Program-made: the position numbers and the translations under genes
Part shown: positions 36,128-45,979 of the stretch, piece after piece
How the letters are laid out: each line of letters begins with the position of its first letter
How positions within the stretch are numbered: position 1 is the stretch's first letter
DNA from: Candidatus Zixiibacteriota bacterium
Lineage (GTDB): Bacteria > Zixibacteria > MSB-5A5 > GN15 > JACZUZ01
Direction of reading: 5' to 3'
Assembly (NCBI GenBank): GCA_024280775.1
Contig: JAJRPM010000004.1
Coordinates: 186,001 to 250,000, forward strand
Length of the DNA stretch: 64,000 nucleotides
Notes under the pieces: model-generated
Databases searched by the model: none
What the model was told of the DNA's origin: nothing
The model's input: the letters and a program-made list of their open reading frames with translations, nothing else

Positions 36128-37642
36128 TTACGGCGTAACTTCAGTCTTTTTTGTCCGAATGTAATCTGCCGCTCTACGCATCCGGGCTAGCGTCTTCTCT
36201 TTTCCCACTAAGACCAACAAATCAAATAACCCGGGGCCGACTGTCAAACCGGAAACCGCCAGACGTGTCGGATGAATAAACGCCGCGCGTTTGACATCAT
36301 GTTTTTCGGCGACTTCATCAAGCGCCGCCTCAAGCGCTTCTAAATCAAATGTGGAAGCAGAATCAAAGGCATCTGCCAGAGCAGTCAACCTGTCAGCAGA
36401 CTCAGGAACAAACTGCTTCCTGTCTCCCTTTTGGTCATAGCCAAACTCATCAGTGAAAAAGAACCCGGCGGAAACAATGAAGTCATCAACAATGCGCATC
36501 CTTTCACGCATCAAGTCTATCACTTTGGCTAGATAGAGCTGATTATCTTCATCCGCCAACCAGTCGGAAGAAACCAGCCCGGCCTCCTGTAACTTGGGAG
36601 ATATCAATTCAAGCAATTGCTCAATCGGGGCTATTTTGATATGCTCTTTGTTGAAGGCATTCAGCTTTTGCACATCGAAGACAGGGTTGTTTTTGTTAAT
36701 GCCCTGCACATCGAAGGCTTCCATTATTTCTTCGCGCGCCATTATCTCACGGCCGTCTTTCGGTGACCAACCCAGCAAACACAAATAGTTAAACATAGTC
36801 TGCGGCAAAACTCCATCAGCGCCATACTCTGCGACATCTTTGTCGCCAAGGCGCTTGCTGATCTTGCGTTTGTCCGGGCGCAACAACAATGGCACATGCG
36901 CAAAACGCGGCGCATTTAATTCCAAAGCGCGGTAAATGTGGATTTGTTTGAAAGTGTTGGTAATGTGATCGTTGCCACGTATTACATCAGTGACACCCAT
37001 CTCATGATCATCAACCACAACCGCAAGATTATACAAAGCGCTGCCATTAGCGCGCGCCACGACAAAATCTTCTATCTCACTATTCTCGCGGGTGATATCG
37101 CTAAGAACCATATCGGTATAAGTTGTCGAGCCTTCAGGAATCTTAATACGAATCACAAAAGAATCACCTGCTTCAACCTTCGCAGTGACTTCTTGCTCGC
37201 TAAGATTCGCGCAAGTGCGATCATAACGCGGAGCTCGTTTTTCTTTCATCGCCAATTCGCGCACTTCGGCGAGGCGCTCTTTGCTACAAAAACACCGATA
37301 GGCGCTCCCGGAGTCCAGCAACTTTGCCACATAGCTACGATGAATCTCATCCCGGGTCGACTGATAGACTATATCCTCATCCGACTCCATCCCGAGCCAC
37401 TTCAGAGCATCGAGAATAGGCTGAATCAAATCAGCCTCGCTTCTCTCGGTATCGGTGTCTTCTATGCGAATCAGAAACTTGCCATTGTGTTTGCGCGCAT
37501 AGAGCCAATTGAAAATCGCTGTTCGCGCGGTCCCTACATGCAGGTATCCCGAAGGTGATGGAGCTATTCGCACTACGCAAGGTTTGTTTGTTTCTTCGTC
37601 GCTCATATCTTGGTTGTGTGCTTTCGTTTCGCTATTTGTCAT
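36128..37642 (-). CDS. gltX: Glutamyl-tRNA synthetase
   Basis: About 504 residues from the ATG at 37642; the ATG at 37606 is an equally plausible start, and neither has a good ribosome binding site. Class I synthetase: the HIGH-type motif is in 'IAPSPSGYLHVGTARTAIF', and the KMSKS-type motif is 'PDKRKISKRLGDKDVAEYGA'. 'LIRIEDTDTERSE' binds glutamate. A CFC...C pattern lies at the usual zinc site ('YRCFCSKERL'). The gene starts seven bases after the ADP-forming synthetase stop. Whether it is discriminating or also charges tRNA-Gln cannot be decided here. Confidence 0.95.
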   Translation of the reverse strand: MTNSETKAHNQDMSDEETNKPCVVRIAPSPSGYLHVGTARTAIFNWLYARKHNGKFLIRIEDTDTERSEADLIQPILDALKWLGMESDEDIVYQSTRDEIHRSYVAKLLDSGSAYRCFCSKERLAEVRELAMKEKRAPRYDRTCANLSEQEVTAKVEAGDSFVIRIKIPEGSTTYTDMVLSDITRENSEIEDFVVARANGSALYNLAVVVDDHEMGVTDVIRGNDHITNTFKQIHIYRALELNAPRFAHVPLLLRPDKRKISKRLGDKDVAEYGADGVLPQTMFNYLCLLGWSPKDGREIMAREEIMEAFDVQGINKNNPVFDVQKLNAFNKEHIKIAPIEQLLELISPKLQEAGLVSSDWLADEDNQLYLAKVIDLMRERMRIVDDFIVSAGFFFTDEFGYDQKGDRKQFVPESADRLTALADAFDSASTFDLEALEAALDEVAEKHDVKRAAFIHPTRLAVSGLTVGPGLFDLLVLVGKEKTLARMRRAADYIRTKKTEVTP

Positions 37643-37649
37643 TAGGTTG

Positions 37650-39878
37650 TTACTTGGTCTCACCCTTATCACGCAGAAGGAAGCGCGCATCGACTACACA
37701 AGACTCGCCTTTTCTGCTGGAGGCGATAAAAGGATTGATGTCTATCTCAGAAAAATCATCAAAGTCATTCACTATTTGCGAGAGCCGCATCAACCCAGAC
37801 ATCAACGCCTGCTTGTCGACCGGCTTGGAGCCACGGAACCCTGCCAAAAGCGGATATGATTTTATTGATTCAATCATTCGCTCCGCAGTGACATCACTAA
37901 CGGGACAAACCCGAAAACTAACGTCCTTCATCACCTCGACAAACACTCCGCCAAGTCCGAACATTATCAATGGGCCATAGGTGGGGTCCATTGTCATACC
38001 CATCACCGTCTCAACCCCCCCGCGAATCATCTTCTGCAAAACAACTGAGAAATCTTCGTCGCTTGAATGCCTCGCGACCTTCTTCTCCATACTTTCATAG
38101 GCGGAGCGAACTTCATCAGCGGTGCGCAAATCTACCGCCACTCCTCCGACGTCAGTCTTATGTAGAATTCGTGGTGTATTGATTTTCATCACCAATGGGT
38201 AGCCGAGTTTGTCCGCCAAAGAAACTACATCCGTGACAGATGCCGCCTCATGATACTCCGCTACGTCAATTCCATAGGCCGCCACAATTTCCAGCGCTTC
38301 AGCTCCGACAATCTCGCGCTGGCCTTTGGATTCGGCCTTTTTGATTATCTTGCGCACCTTGGCGCTGTTCACTTCGTGGATATGGATAGAGCCACGCGGT
38401 CTCTCCAGCCAGTTGTTGTACCAAACCAAACGCTCTAGTGTCTTGGCTATTGCATCGGGGAAACGATACACAGGCAAACCGTTTTCCTTGAGAACATTGA
38501 CTCCCTCAGACCCCGAACGCACACCCATAAAGCAACTCAGGACCGTCTTATTGCCACCCTTCACACCGTCGGTGATAGCCTGCGAAACCTCCGAAGGGTC
38601 AACGGTAATCGGCGGCACAAAAATCGGCACAATCGCATCATAGCGCCTATCGGACTTCAATATCTTCAAGGCAGACTCAAACTCCTTTGGCCCGGCTCCC
38701 GCAATCAAATCCAACGGGTTAGAAAAGTTAACTTCCGGGGGAAGTTTAGCGCGGAGCTTTTTCTTGGTGGCGTCAGATAGTTGCGGTGTTTCCAATCCAT
38801 GTGAAATAAGCGAGTCAGTCGCCAAAATCGCCGGACCGCCGGCATTGGTGGCAATCATCACCCTAGGGCCTTTGGGAATTGGCTGATGGGACAATGCTGA
38901 GGCCACATCAAAAAGCTGTTCAACAGTATCAACACGTATCACACCGGTTTGCTCAAAGAACGCATCAGCCCCCACATCCAACCCAGCTAACGCGCCGGTG
39001 TGTGACGAAGCTGCTTTGGCGCCTTGCGCGGTGCGTCCGGATTTCACCACAACTATCGGCTTAGTGCGACTCAATTCGCGCGCGATTTTGATAAAGCGAC
39101 GCGGGTTGCCGAAATTCTCGATGTACATCAGGATAATCTCAGTCCCCGGGTCATTCGCCCAATACTCCAGCAAGTCATTGCCGGAGATATCAGCTTTGTT
39201 ACCGATCGAGGCAAACATCGAGAATCCCAAATGCGCTTCCTGCGCGTGGACCATAATCGCCTCGCCCAGCGCCCCTGACTGGGAAACGAATGCTACATTG
39301 CCGCGTTTCGGAAAAGTCTTGCCAAAGGTTCCGTTGAGATTCACACCCGGCTCGGTGTTGACAATGCCAAAGCAATTCGGGCCTATCATCCGCATTCCGT
39401 ACTTGCGAACAATCGCCAGAACTTTTTGCTCCATCTCACGACCCTTGGCCCCGGCTTCTTTGAAACCAGCTGAGATAACTACAACTCCCTTGACACCTTT
39501 CTTGCCGCATTCCTCGACAACTTTTGCGACATGCTCACGCGGAACAATCACCAAGGCCAAATCAACCGGATCCGGAATATCCAGAACCGAAGGATAGGCC
39601 TTGATTGAATGAATAACATCAGCATGAGGATTAACAGGAAACACCTTGCCCTGGAATTCTCCCTGGATAAGGTTGTGGAGTATTTGACGACCAATTGTCA
39701 GTTTGGTCGAGGATGCGCCAATTACCGCAACTGAGCGGGGTCGAAAAATCCCGTCCAGTGAGCAAGGCTCAATTATCGATTTGGCGCCGCCCTTGGCAGA
39801 CTTCCTGGCCGGCTTCCTGGTAGTTGATCTAGCGGATTTCTTCACTGATATATTTGACGCCTGTTTTCTTGTTTTCAT
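37650..39878 (-). CDS. ADP-forming acetate/acyl-CoA ligase, fused alpha-beta
   Basis: About 742 residues from the ATG at 39878 with GAAGG upstream. It makes ATP (or GTP) from acyl-CoA, ADP and phosphate. The CoA-binding domain starts 'PRSVAVIGASSTKLTIGRQI'. The phosphorylated histidine lies in 'AKAASSHTGALAGLDVGADA'. The ATP-grasp beta half covers about residues 520-740 ('YGIDVAEYHEAASVTDVVSL', 'GGVFVEVMKDVSFRVCPVSD'). Fused forms are typical of anaerobic bacteria and archaea using substrate-level phosphorylation. The first 38 residues are an extra Lys/Arg/Ser-rich tail. Substrate acid is unknown. Confidence 0.93.
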   Translation of the reverse strand: MKTRKQASNISVKKSARSTTRKPARKSAKGGAKSIIEPCSLDGIFRPRSVAVIGASSTKLTIGRQILHNLIQGEFQGKVFPVNPHADVIHSIKAYPSVLDIPDPVDLALVIVPREHVAKVVEECGKKGVKGVVVISAGFKEAGAKGREMEQKVLAIVRKYGMRMIGPNCFGIVNTEPGVNLNGTFGKTFPKRGNVAFVSQSGALGEAIMVHAQEAHLGFSMFASIGNKADISGNDLLEYWANDPGTEIILMYIENFGNPRRFIKIARELSRTKPIVVVKSGRTAQGAKAASSHTGALAGLDVGADAFFEQTGVIRVDTVEQLFDVASALSHQPIPKGPRVMIATNAGGPAILATDSLISHGLETPQLSDATKKKLRAKLPPEVNFSNPLDLIAGAGPKEFESALKILKSDRRYDAIVPIFVPPITVDPSEVSQAITDGVKGGNKTVLSCFMGVRSGSEGVNVLKENGLPVYRFPDAIAKTLERLVWYNNWLERPRGSIHIHEVNSAKVRKIIKKAESKGQREIVGAEALEIVAAYGIDVAEYHEAASVTDVVSLADKLGYPLVMKINTPRILHKTDVGGVAVDLRTADEVRSAYESMEKKVARHSSDEDFSVVLQKMIRGGVETVMGMTMDPTYGPLIMFGLGGVFVEVMKDVSFRVCPVSDVTAERMIESIKSYPLLAGFRGSKPVDKQALMSGLMRLSQIVNDFDDFSEIDINPFIASSRKGESCVVDARFLLRDKGETK

Positions 39879-40057
39879 TGTCGGGGCCTTCAATTAGGCC
39901 TCAATGTCAATTGTGATATACGAGAATGGTTGAGACGATGCAAGATTTGGCTTGAATTGGCCGTAGCTATTTGTAGTCAGCGATAATCTGATTTGCTGAA
40001 GGAGACCCCAATGAAACTGAAGTGGAGAACGAAGACTCTTCGCCCCAAAAAGAAAAA
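39879..40057. other. Intergenic stretch between the acyl-CoA ligase and ppdK
   Basis: Part of a 403-bp gap on the minus strand. It contains the upstream region of the ligase gene. I see no gene and no clear promoter. Confidence 0.4.
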
Positions 40058-40092
40058 GAGCCCTTCCCAGTAGGAGGGAAGAGCTTCTTTTT
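40058..40092 (-). terminator. Terminator-like hairpin downstream of ppdK
   Basis: An imperfect stem of about 13 bp (gagCCCTTCCC near 40058-40068 with GGGAAGAGCTT near 40076-40086) has T runs on both sides: CTTTTTTT on the plus strand and TTTTTCTTTTT on the minus strand. It lies about 190 bases after the ppdK stop and could work in either direction. Confidence 0.6.
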
Positions 40093-40281
40093 TTGCGATT
40101 TGCCTTAGTTGAGGGTCTCCCTTTTGGTGGGGAGCGCCTCAATGACTATGTAGTTAAAATGTCTAATCCCCATTTTGTTTGCATCACTGCTTTTAACAAC
40201 CCAACCCATAAGAAGTTCCCACAGGCTGACAAAAGTCTTGCAATTCCGCGCGCAACAAATCAGGTGAATCAGGCTAATCAA

Positions 40282-43200
40282 TTAGCTTTTCTTAGCCGTT
40301 TTGGCCGCCGCTTTCTTGGCAGCGGCCTTTTTCTTGGCCGCGGCGGTTGCCGTCTTTTTCTTGGGCGCTTTCTTCACTCCTGCGGCTTCTGACTTGCGCT
40401 TCGGAAGAGTCCGCTCATCCCTCAAAGCCGCCTGCGCGGCCGCCAATCGAGCAATCGGAACCCGGAATGGCGAACAGGAGACATAGTTCAGGTCTAAATG
40501 ATGGCAGAACTCAATAGACTCGGGGTCACCGCCATGTTCACCACAAATACCAATTTTCAGCTCCGGATTGGCGGCTCTGCCGCCTTTGACGCCCATTTCT
40601 ATCAGCTTTCCTACACCGTTTTGGTCAATAGTAACAAACGGGTCACTCGGTAATATGCCATTATCAAGATACTGCCAAAGGAATTTACCAACATCATCAC
40701 GTGAGAAACCCATCGCCATTTGAGTCAAATCATTGGTGCCAAAACTAAAGAAGTCCGCCTCAGCGCCAATCTCCTCAGCAGTTAACGCCGCGCGAGGAAT
40801 CTCAATCATGGTGCCGACCTTGTATTCAAGGTTCTTGACATTGTATTGACTCATTACCTCACGAGCTACACGGTGCACAATCTCACGCTGATGCAGAAAC
40901 TCATTGACATGTCCCACCAACGGAATCATTATCTCTGGTAGAACCTCTTTGCGACTCTTCTTGAGTTCGCAAGCGGCTTCCATGATAGCCCGCACTTGCA
41001 TCTCGGTAATCTCCGGGTAGACAATACCCAAACGACAACCTCGATGACCCAGCATCGGGTTTTGCTCATTAAGCTCTTCAATCCTACGCAAAGTCTTCTT
41101 GTACTTTGCGAGCAACTCGTCGTACTCATCATGAGTCTTCTCCAGACCTTCGAGACGCTCAAGAGCCTCGTGATGCTGCGGCAGGAATTCATGCAACGGC
41201 GGGTCAAGAGTCCTGATAGTCACCGGATAGCCGCCCATAGCGTCGAACAATGCCTTGAAATCGGCCTTTTGGAATGGAAGGATTCTATCGAGCGCTTCCT
41301 GACGTTCATCCACGCTCTCAGCTATAATCATATCCTGAACCGCAGAAAAACGATCTTCAGCAAAGAACATATGTTCAGTGCGACACAGCCCGATTCCTAC
41401 CGCTCCGAATTCGATAGCTTTTTTGGCGTCACGAGGGGTGTCAGCATTCGCGCGAATATTCAACTGACGCACCTCATCGGCCCAATCCATGAATTCGTTG
41501 AACTCATCGGTGAATTCAGGGTCAATTGTCGGCGCCTCACCGAGAATCACTTCACCGGTTGAGCCGTTGAGAGTGATAATTTCACCCTCCTTGATAGTCA
41601 ATTTGCCTACCTGGAAAACTTTTTTCTTCTGATTCACTCGAATCGTCTCAGCTCCTGCCACACAACAGGCGCCCATACCCCGCGCTACAACCGCCGCATG
41701 AGATGTCATCCCCCCTCGTGAAGTTAAGATGCCAGCGGCGGCCTCCATGCCCTCGATATCATCCGGGCTAGTTTCCTGACGCACCAGAATGGTCTTCGCG
41801 CTACCCTTGGACATCGCGATAGCGTCTTCTGCGGAAAAACATACCGCTCCTGATGCGGCTCCAGGTGAGGCCGGCAAGCCGCGTGCAATCACTTCCACTT
41901 TAGCGGTTGGGTCAATCCACGGATGAAGCAGTTGATCCAAATCATGCGGACTGATACGCATCAGCGCTTCGTCGCGAGTTATCATTTTCTCTTTGACAAA
42001 ATCCACCGCAATCTTTACGGCCGCTGAAGTTGTGCGTTTGCCTTGTCTGGTTTGCAACATATACAGCTTGCCATCTTCGATGGTAAACTCAAAATCCTGA
42101 ACATCGCGATAACGTTTTTCTAGCTTGGAGGTAATATCCTTGAGTTGCTTGAAAGCCGCAGGCATATCTTTGGCCAGCTCGCTGATTGGTTTCGGAGTGC
42201 GAACTCCCGCAACAATATCTTCGCCCTGCGCGTTTTGCAGGTATTCACCGAAGAACTCGTTCTCGCCAGTGGAGGGATTACGCGTGAAACCTACCCCTGT
42301 TCCTGAGTTGTTGCCACTATTCCCGAACACCATAGCCTGCACAGTAACTGCTGTACCTAGACCCGATTCGATTTCATTCATACGACGATACGAAATTGCG
42401 CGCGGGTTGTTCCATGAGCGAAAAACCGCATCACGCGCCATCCGCAATTGCACATACGGATCATCTGGAAATGGCTCACCGGATTGACGCTTCACCAAAG
42501 ACTTGAATTTGCCAATAATCGCCGTGAGGTCTTTGGCTTGAAGGGACGAGTCCTTCTTAATCTTGCGCTCGCCCTTAATCTTCTCAACAATCGCTTCAAA
42601 CCTATCTTTATCGATACCGAGGACAACATTACCGAACATCTGAATCAAACGACGATAGTTATCATGAGCAAAACGCGCATTTCCTGTGCGCTCGCTGAGT
42701 CCCTCGAGTGTATCCTGATTAAGACCCAGATTCAGAATAGTATCCATCATACCCGGCATAGAAACTTTTGCGCCGGAGCGGACCGATAGCAACAATGGGT
42801 TAGCCGGATCGCCAAATTTCTTGCCAGCGGTCTTTTCCAATGCGGCCACATTTTTCTCTAACTGCGTGTCTATTTCCTTGGGAGTGTTCATCCCCACTTC
42901 ATAGAACAAATTGCAGACCTCAGCGCTAACAACAAATCCAGGGGGCACAGCAATTCCCGCCTGGCTCATTTCACACAAACCGGCTCCCTTGCCACCCAAT
43001 ATATCGAGATCCTCACGACTCCCCTCGGCCTTGCCGCCGCCGAAATGGTAATAATACTTGGTGGAGCTGGAATAGGTCGCCTTCATGGGCGTCGACTCGG
43101 CTTCTGTTGACGGCTTTGTTGACGGCTTCGTTGATTTCGTCGGAGCCGTTTTGGGTGTCGATTCTTTTTTGGAGACTTTCTTCTTGCTGTCGGACTCAGA

Positions 43201-43344
43201 TGCAACGGATGTTTTCTTCACAGATTTCTTGGCTTTCTTGACGGTCTTCGCCTCACTACTCGCTTTTTGGGCGGACATCTTTAATGTCGCAACGCCTGAA
43301 CGAGTGGTTTTCTTTGAGCTGGATACAGTTGTTTTTTTCTTCAT
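40282..43344 (-). CDS. ppdK: Pyruvate, phosphate dikinase with lysine-rich terminal extensions
   Basis: A 1020-residue protein; the usual length is about 880-900. It interconverts pyruvate, ATP and phosphate with PEP, AMP and pyrophosphate. The N-terminal ATP-grasp domain begins at about residue 95 ('YYYHFGGGKAEGSREDLDIL'). The swinging phosphohistidine domain has 'LTSRGGMTSHAAVVARGMG' with catalytic His. The PEP-binding barrel ends with 'FFSFGTNDLTQM' and the catalytic Cys in NYVSCSPFRVPIARLA. Both ends are unusual: about 90 residues rich in K, S and T at the N-terminus, and a 38-residue Lys/Ala tail like histone H1 at the C-terminus. GGGACAG precedes the ATG. PPDK supports glycolysis or gluconeogenesis in many anaerobes. 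Confidence 0.96.
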   Translation of the reverse strand: MKKKTTVSSSKKTTRSGVATLKMSAQKASSEAKTVKKAKKSVKKTSVASESDSKKKVSKKESTPKTAPTKSTKPSTKPSTEAESTPMKATYSSSTKYYYHFGGGKAEGSREDLDILGGKGAGLCEMSQAGIAVPPGFVVSAEVCNLFYEVGMNTPKEIDTQLEKNVAALEKTAGKKFGDPANPLLLSVRSGAKVSMPGMMDTILNLGLNQDTLEGLSERTGNARFAHDNYRRLIQMFGNVVLGIDKDRFEAIVEKIKGERKIKKDSSLQAKDLTAIIGKFKSLVKRQSGEPFPDDPYVQLRMARDAVFRSWNNPRAISYRRMNEIESGLGTAVTVQAMVFGNSGNNSGTGVGFTRNPSTGENEFFGEYLQNAQGEDIVAGVRTPKPISELAKDMPAAFKQLKDITSKLEKRYRDVQDFEFTIEDGKLYMLQTRQGKRTTSAAVKIAVDFVKEKMITRDEALMRISPHDLDQLLHPWIDPTAKVEVIARGLPASPGAASGAVCFSAEDAIAMSKGSAKTILVRQETSPDDIEGMEAAAGILTSRGGMTSHAAVVARGMGACCVAGAETIRVNQKKKVFQVGKLTIKEGEIITLNGSTGEVILGEAPTIDPEFTDEFNEFMDWADEVRQLNIRANADTPRDAKKAIEFGAVGIGLCRTEHMFFAEDRFSAVQDMIIAESVDERQEALDRILPFQKADFKALFDAMGGYPVTIRTLDPPLHEFLPQHHEALERLEGLEKTHDEYDELLAKYKKTLRRIEELNEQNPMLGHRGCRLGIVYPEITEMQVRAIMEAACELKKSRKEVLPEIMIPLVGHVNEFLHQREIVHRVAREVMSQYNVKNLEYKVGTMIEIPRAALTAEEIGAEADFFSFGTNDLTQMAMGFSRDDVGKFLWQYLDNGILPSDPFVTIDQNGVGKLIEMGVKGGRAANPELKIGICGEHGGDPESIEFCHHLDLNYVSCSPFRVPIARLAAAQAALRDERTLPKRKSEAAGVKKAPKKKTATAAAKKKAAAKKAAAKTAKKS

Positions 43345-43912
43345 CTCTGTCCCGGGGGTTGAGATTCTCTTGTCAAACGGTTGTTACGTCCGGCTATCGC
43401 AAAAAACCGCCACAGGTAGACGTGAACAAAACTGGCCGCCCCTCCCCTTCGAATAAGTTACTGGCATACAGGAACTTACACGAAACAGTGCGGGCCGCTT
43501 CACTATCAACATAGCGAATCAACTCGACTCTGGCAAGTCGAGCGAATTGGACAAGAAATCATGAAGATTCATGACGGACAATGGCCACCAAAGGTAGAGC
43601 TATTCAAAAGGCGAAGAAGTTATTTCAACCGAATCGACGCCCAAAAGACACATTAGCCACCACAACACCGACAACTAAAACTACAATCATCATCAATCAA
43701 TCATTATCAAATGGTTGGCCGGTAATCGGCAATGTCGACCACTGATTATGTTTAACTTATATTCCAACTGACATTCAACTCTAATGGCTGCACATCATAG
43801 ATACAAGTCCCTGAAATGCATCACGGCGTTCACCAAGCCCAGAGCTAAGCCCGGAGCTAAGCTAAAAACACACAGGGAAAAACCGATGCAACCAATGAAC
43901 TAGAGCTGATAC
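43345..43912. other. Intergenic stretch upstream of ppdK
   Basis: These 568 bases contain no convincing gene. A short tandem motif, AGCCCAGAGCTA followed by AGCCCGGAGCTA, lies near 43837-43861. I see no tRNA or terminator. The TTGACA at 43371-43376 (minus strand) has no matching -10 at a suitable distance. Confidence 0.5.
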
Positions 43913-44401
43913 TTACATAGTAAAGATTCTATCGCCCGAGAGTATCTGTTTGAGCATTTGCAAAGTCTTCTCAGACGGAGAATGCATCAAATCAGCGGTA
44001 TTGAAAGTCATACGCTGCTTCTCTCTCGGACATTCAAAACTTGCCTTGCCGCGACCGCCGCGCACTTTCTTCTTGTGCGTCAAATTATACTGACGCTGAT
44101 ACTCTTTGGCTTTTTCTTTGTGCTTCTGATAATACTGACGTTGATACTCACGCCTGATAGCGCTCACCAGTTTCTTGCGCTCTTCCTCAGATAACCCAGT
44201 CATATCCACTTCAGATAGCGTAGTAGGGGCTGTGATTTTTTTGCCGTCTTCTACGGCTAGTAGTTCACGACCCTTGACGGCAGGCTTCGTCATCTCTTCG
44301 GCTTTACTGCGTAGCGCCTCGGCTGGTAGTCGTGATTTGACATCGATTACTGCCTGGCGCTTGCGATCCTTGTCTAGCTCTTTCATAGCGTTCTTCTTCA
44401 T
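43913..44401 (-). CDS. Small basic hypothetical protein with YQRQY repeats
   Basis: A 162-residue protein with a GTGAGG ribosome binding site nine bases before the ATG. I do not recognise a family. It is very rich in K, R and E. Residues about 75-115 are a tandem helical motif, 'REYQRQYYQKHKEKAKEYQRQ' being two near-repeats of (R/K)EYQRQY. Similar Y-x-x-x-Y basic stretches occur in DNA- or RNA-binding linkers. A lone Cys is in FECPREKQR. There is no signal peptide or membrane segment, so it is likely cytosolic. It is isolated, with 568 and 773 bp of non-coding sequence on its sides. Confidence 0.55.
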   Translation of the reverse strand: MKKNAMKELDKDRKRQAVIDVKSRLPAEALRSKAEEMTKPAVKGRELLAVEDGKKITAPTTLSEVDMTGLSEEERKKLVSAIRREYQRQYYQKHKEKAKEYQRQYNLTHKKKVRGGRGKASFECPREKQRMTFNTADLMHSPSEKTLQMLKQILSGDRIFTM

Positions 44402-45100
44402 CCGTAAACCTCACTTGTCGATTAGTCGCAGGAGGCGAATTGCGTTGCCCTTACTCAGAGATTTCTTCGAGATTTCTTATTGATTTCTCATTAACCAAAT
44501 CTCTTAGATTTCATTGAAACGAATATATTCTGAACAAATACCCTCAAATTGAAATGCGATCTTCCTATCTTCGAAAAAGCGTGATTCTCTCCAATAGTAA
44601 CAGATTGCTTGACCAGTTCCTGATAATCGCCGCCAACCGGCGTTAGTATGAGCTGACAGCGAATTGACACTGGCCCGTTGAACGAACCTCGGACACAAAG
44701 CCTGCAATTCGTTCGCACTGCATTCACACAAATTCTACCCAGCAGGGAGACAGATGTCAAGCGGTTTTTCCAATTCTCCTGCAAATTTATTGCCATAAAG
44801 CAATGCTGGAGACAAACTTACACCGCCCTTGAATCCGAGCTTTTGCAATCCACTGACAAACAGTGGTTTATGCGCAAGTTGAAACAATCCCCACAACGTG
44901 TTGCAGGGCAATACTATGCGCAAAACGCAAAAAACTCGATACTGGGTACAAATATAGGCGTGGGATAACACGGTTCCAAGGACTATATGCTAGTTTTATA
45001 AGAATAATGCCAATAAAAACTTTTTGAAGTCGGAAGTTTTTTTGGGGGGAAGCGTCTATTGGGATGGCAAAAAAAGCTGGAGACATGCAATAGCTGTAAG
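44402..45100. other. Long intergenic stretch with no recognised gene
   Basis: About 700 bases before the terminator at 45101. Minus-strand frames at 44491-44796 and 44504-44731 overlap each other in different frames, lack ribosome binding sites and have no family pattern, so I do not call them genes. No RNA gene or repeat is apparent. It is the longest empty stretch in the window. Confidence 0.5.
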
Positions 45101-45138
45101 AACAAAAAGACGGAGCGCTCTTCTCTTAGCGCTCCGTC
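45101..45138 (-). terminator. Rho-independent terminator of the small dockerin gene
   Basis: Perfect 11-bp arms GACGGAGCGCT (45109-45119) and AGCGCTCCGTC (45128-45138), an 8-base loop, and an A-rich run at 45101-45108 that reads as a U tract on the minus strand. It lies 36 bases after the stop codon. Confidence 0.88.
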
Positions 45139-45174
45139 AATGTTCTTTGCGGCAATCTTTGAATTGTTATTGCG

Positions 45175-45783
45175 TCAATTAGCGCCGCCATTGTAGCACG
45201 GCAAAGTTCCGCCCTGGAAGATGTGTTCGATGAGCTTTGTGACATCACCTATGTTCATACTACCATCACAATTGAGGTCACCATTGGATGTCCCCGGCAA
45301 AGGAGCTGGTCCACCGTCAAATATATGGCTGATGAGATTTGTTAGATCCGCGATGTTGAGCGAGCCGTCGTGATTGACATCATGGTCGCCGAGGACGCGC
45401 ATGATGATCCCACCAGGCATGGCAAATGTGCCAAAAGGTGTTTGTAGCAAAGCTGTGTAGTCACCCAGGATGATATCATCAGGGATGTTGCAGGTAAAGC
45501 TATGAACAATATGGCCCGGCTCAACAAACTCCACAGTTCCAGAGCATATTTCAATTGTGTCTGTACCGTTGGTTAACAACAGAGAGAGGTCTATCGGATC
45601 AAACATCATGCCCCCGGGAAACTGGATATCGAGGCTGATGTCGATAGTGTCACCAATACTGAACTCCGAAGGGAAATTAGTAAACCCGCCACCCATAGGA
45701 AACTGCGCTTTGGCTGAACCGGCAAGTAGGACAGAAGATAGAACTGCCGTTGCTAATAGTTGGCGTAGATTACGAAACTTCAT
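45175..45783 (-). CDS. Small secreted dockerin protein
   Basis: About 202 residues from the ATG at 45783, which has GGGAGGA seven bases upstream; the frame runs on to 45897 without a better start. The signal peptide ends near AGSAKAQ. Residues about 30-130 form a beta-sandwich-like module ('EFSIGDTIDISLDIQFPGG', 'GDYTALLQTPFGTFAMPGG'). The C-terminus has two dockerin-like repeats ('HDVNHDGSLNIADLTNLIS', 'DLNCDGSMNIGDVTKLIEHI'). These are more diverged from the other dockerins in the window. It lies directly downstream of the three membrane modules but has its own start region. Confidence 0.8.
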   Translation of the reverse strand: MKFRNLRQLLATAVLSSVLLAGSAKAQFPMGGGFTNFPSEFSIGDTIDISLDIQFPGGMMFDPIDLSLLLTNGTDTIEICSGTVEFVEPGHIVHSFTCNIPDDIILGDYTALLQTPFGTFAMPGGIIMRVLGDHDVNHDGSLNIADLTNLISHIFDGGPAPLPGTSNGDLNCDGSMNIGDVTKLIEHIFQGGTLPCYNGGAN

Positions 45784-45979
45784 GTGAGGGTCCTCCCGAG
45801 ATGGCGTCGCCGACTTATTGGCAACAGATAAGTTTTTTTGTGTAAGTAGACCTAGTGCAGTCGAAAGCAAGTTACTTTCAAATAAGTAAGCTGTCAAGAT
45901 ATTCTCTATGGCGTCACAAGAGCCTGGGAGAACTGACGCAGAACAAAACTTGATAAACTAAGAACTGTAAGTAGTGAAA

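Noticed and set aside
44491-44796. Two overlapping minus-strand frames in the longest intergenic region
   Set aside because: They occupy different frames over the same bases, with no ribosome binding site or recognisable family.
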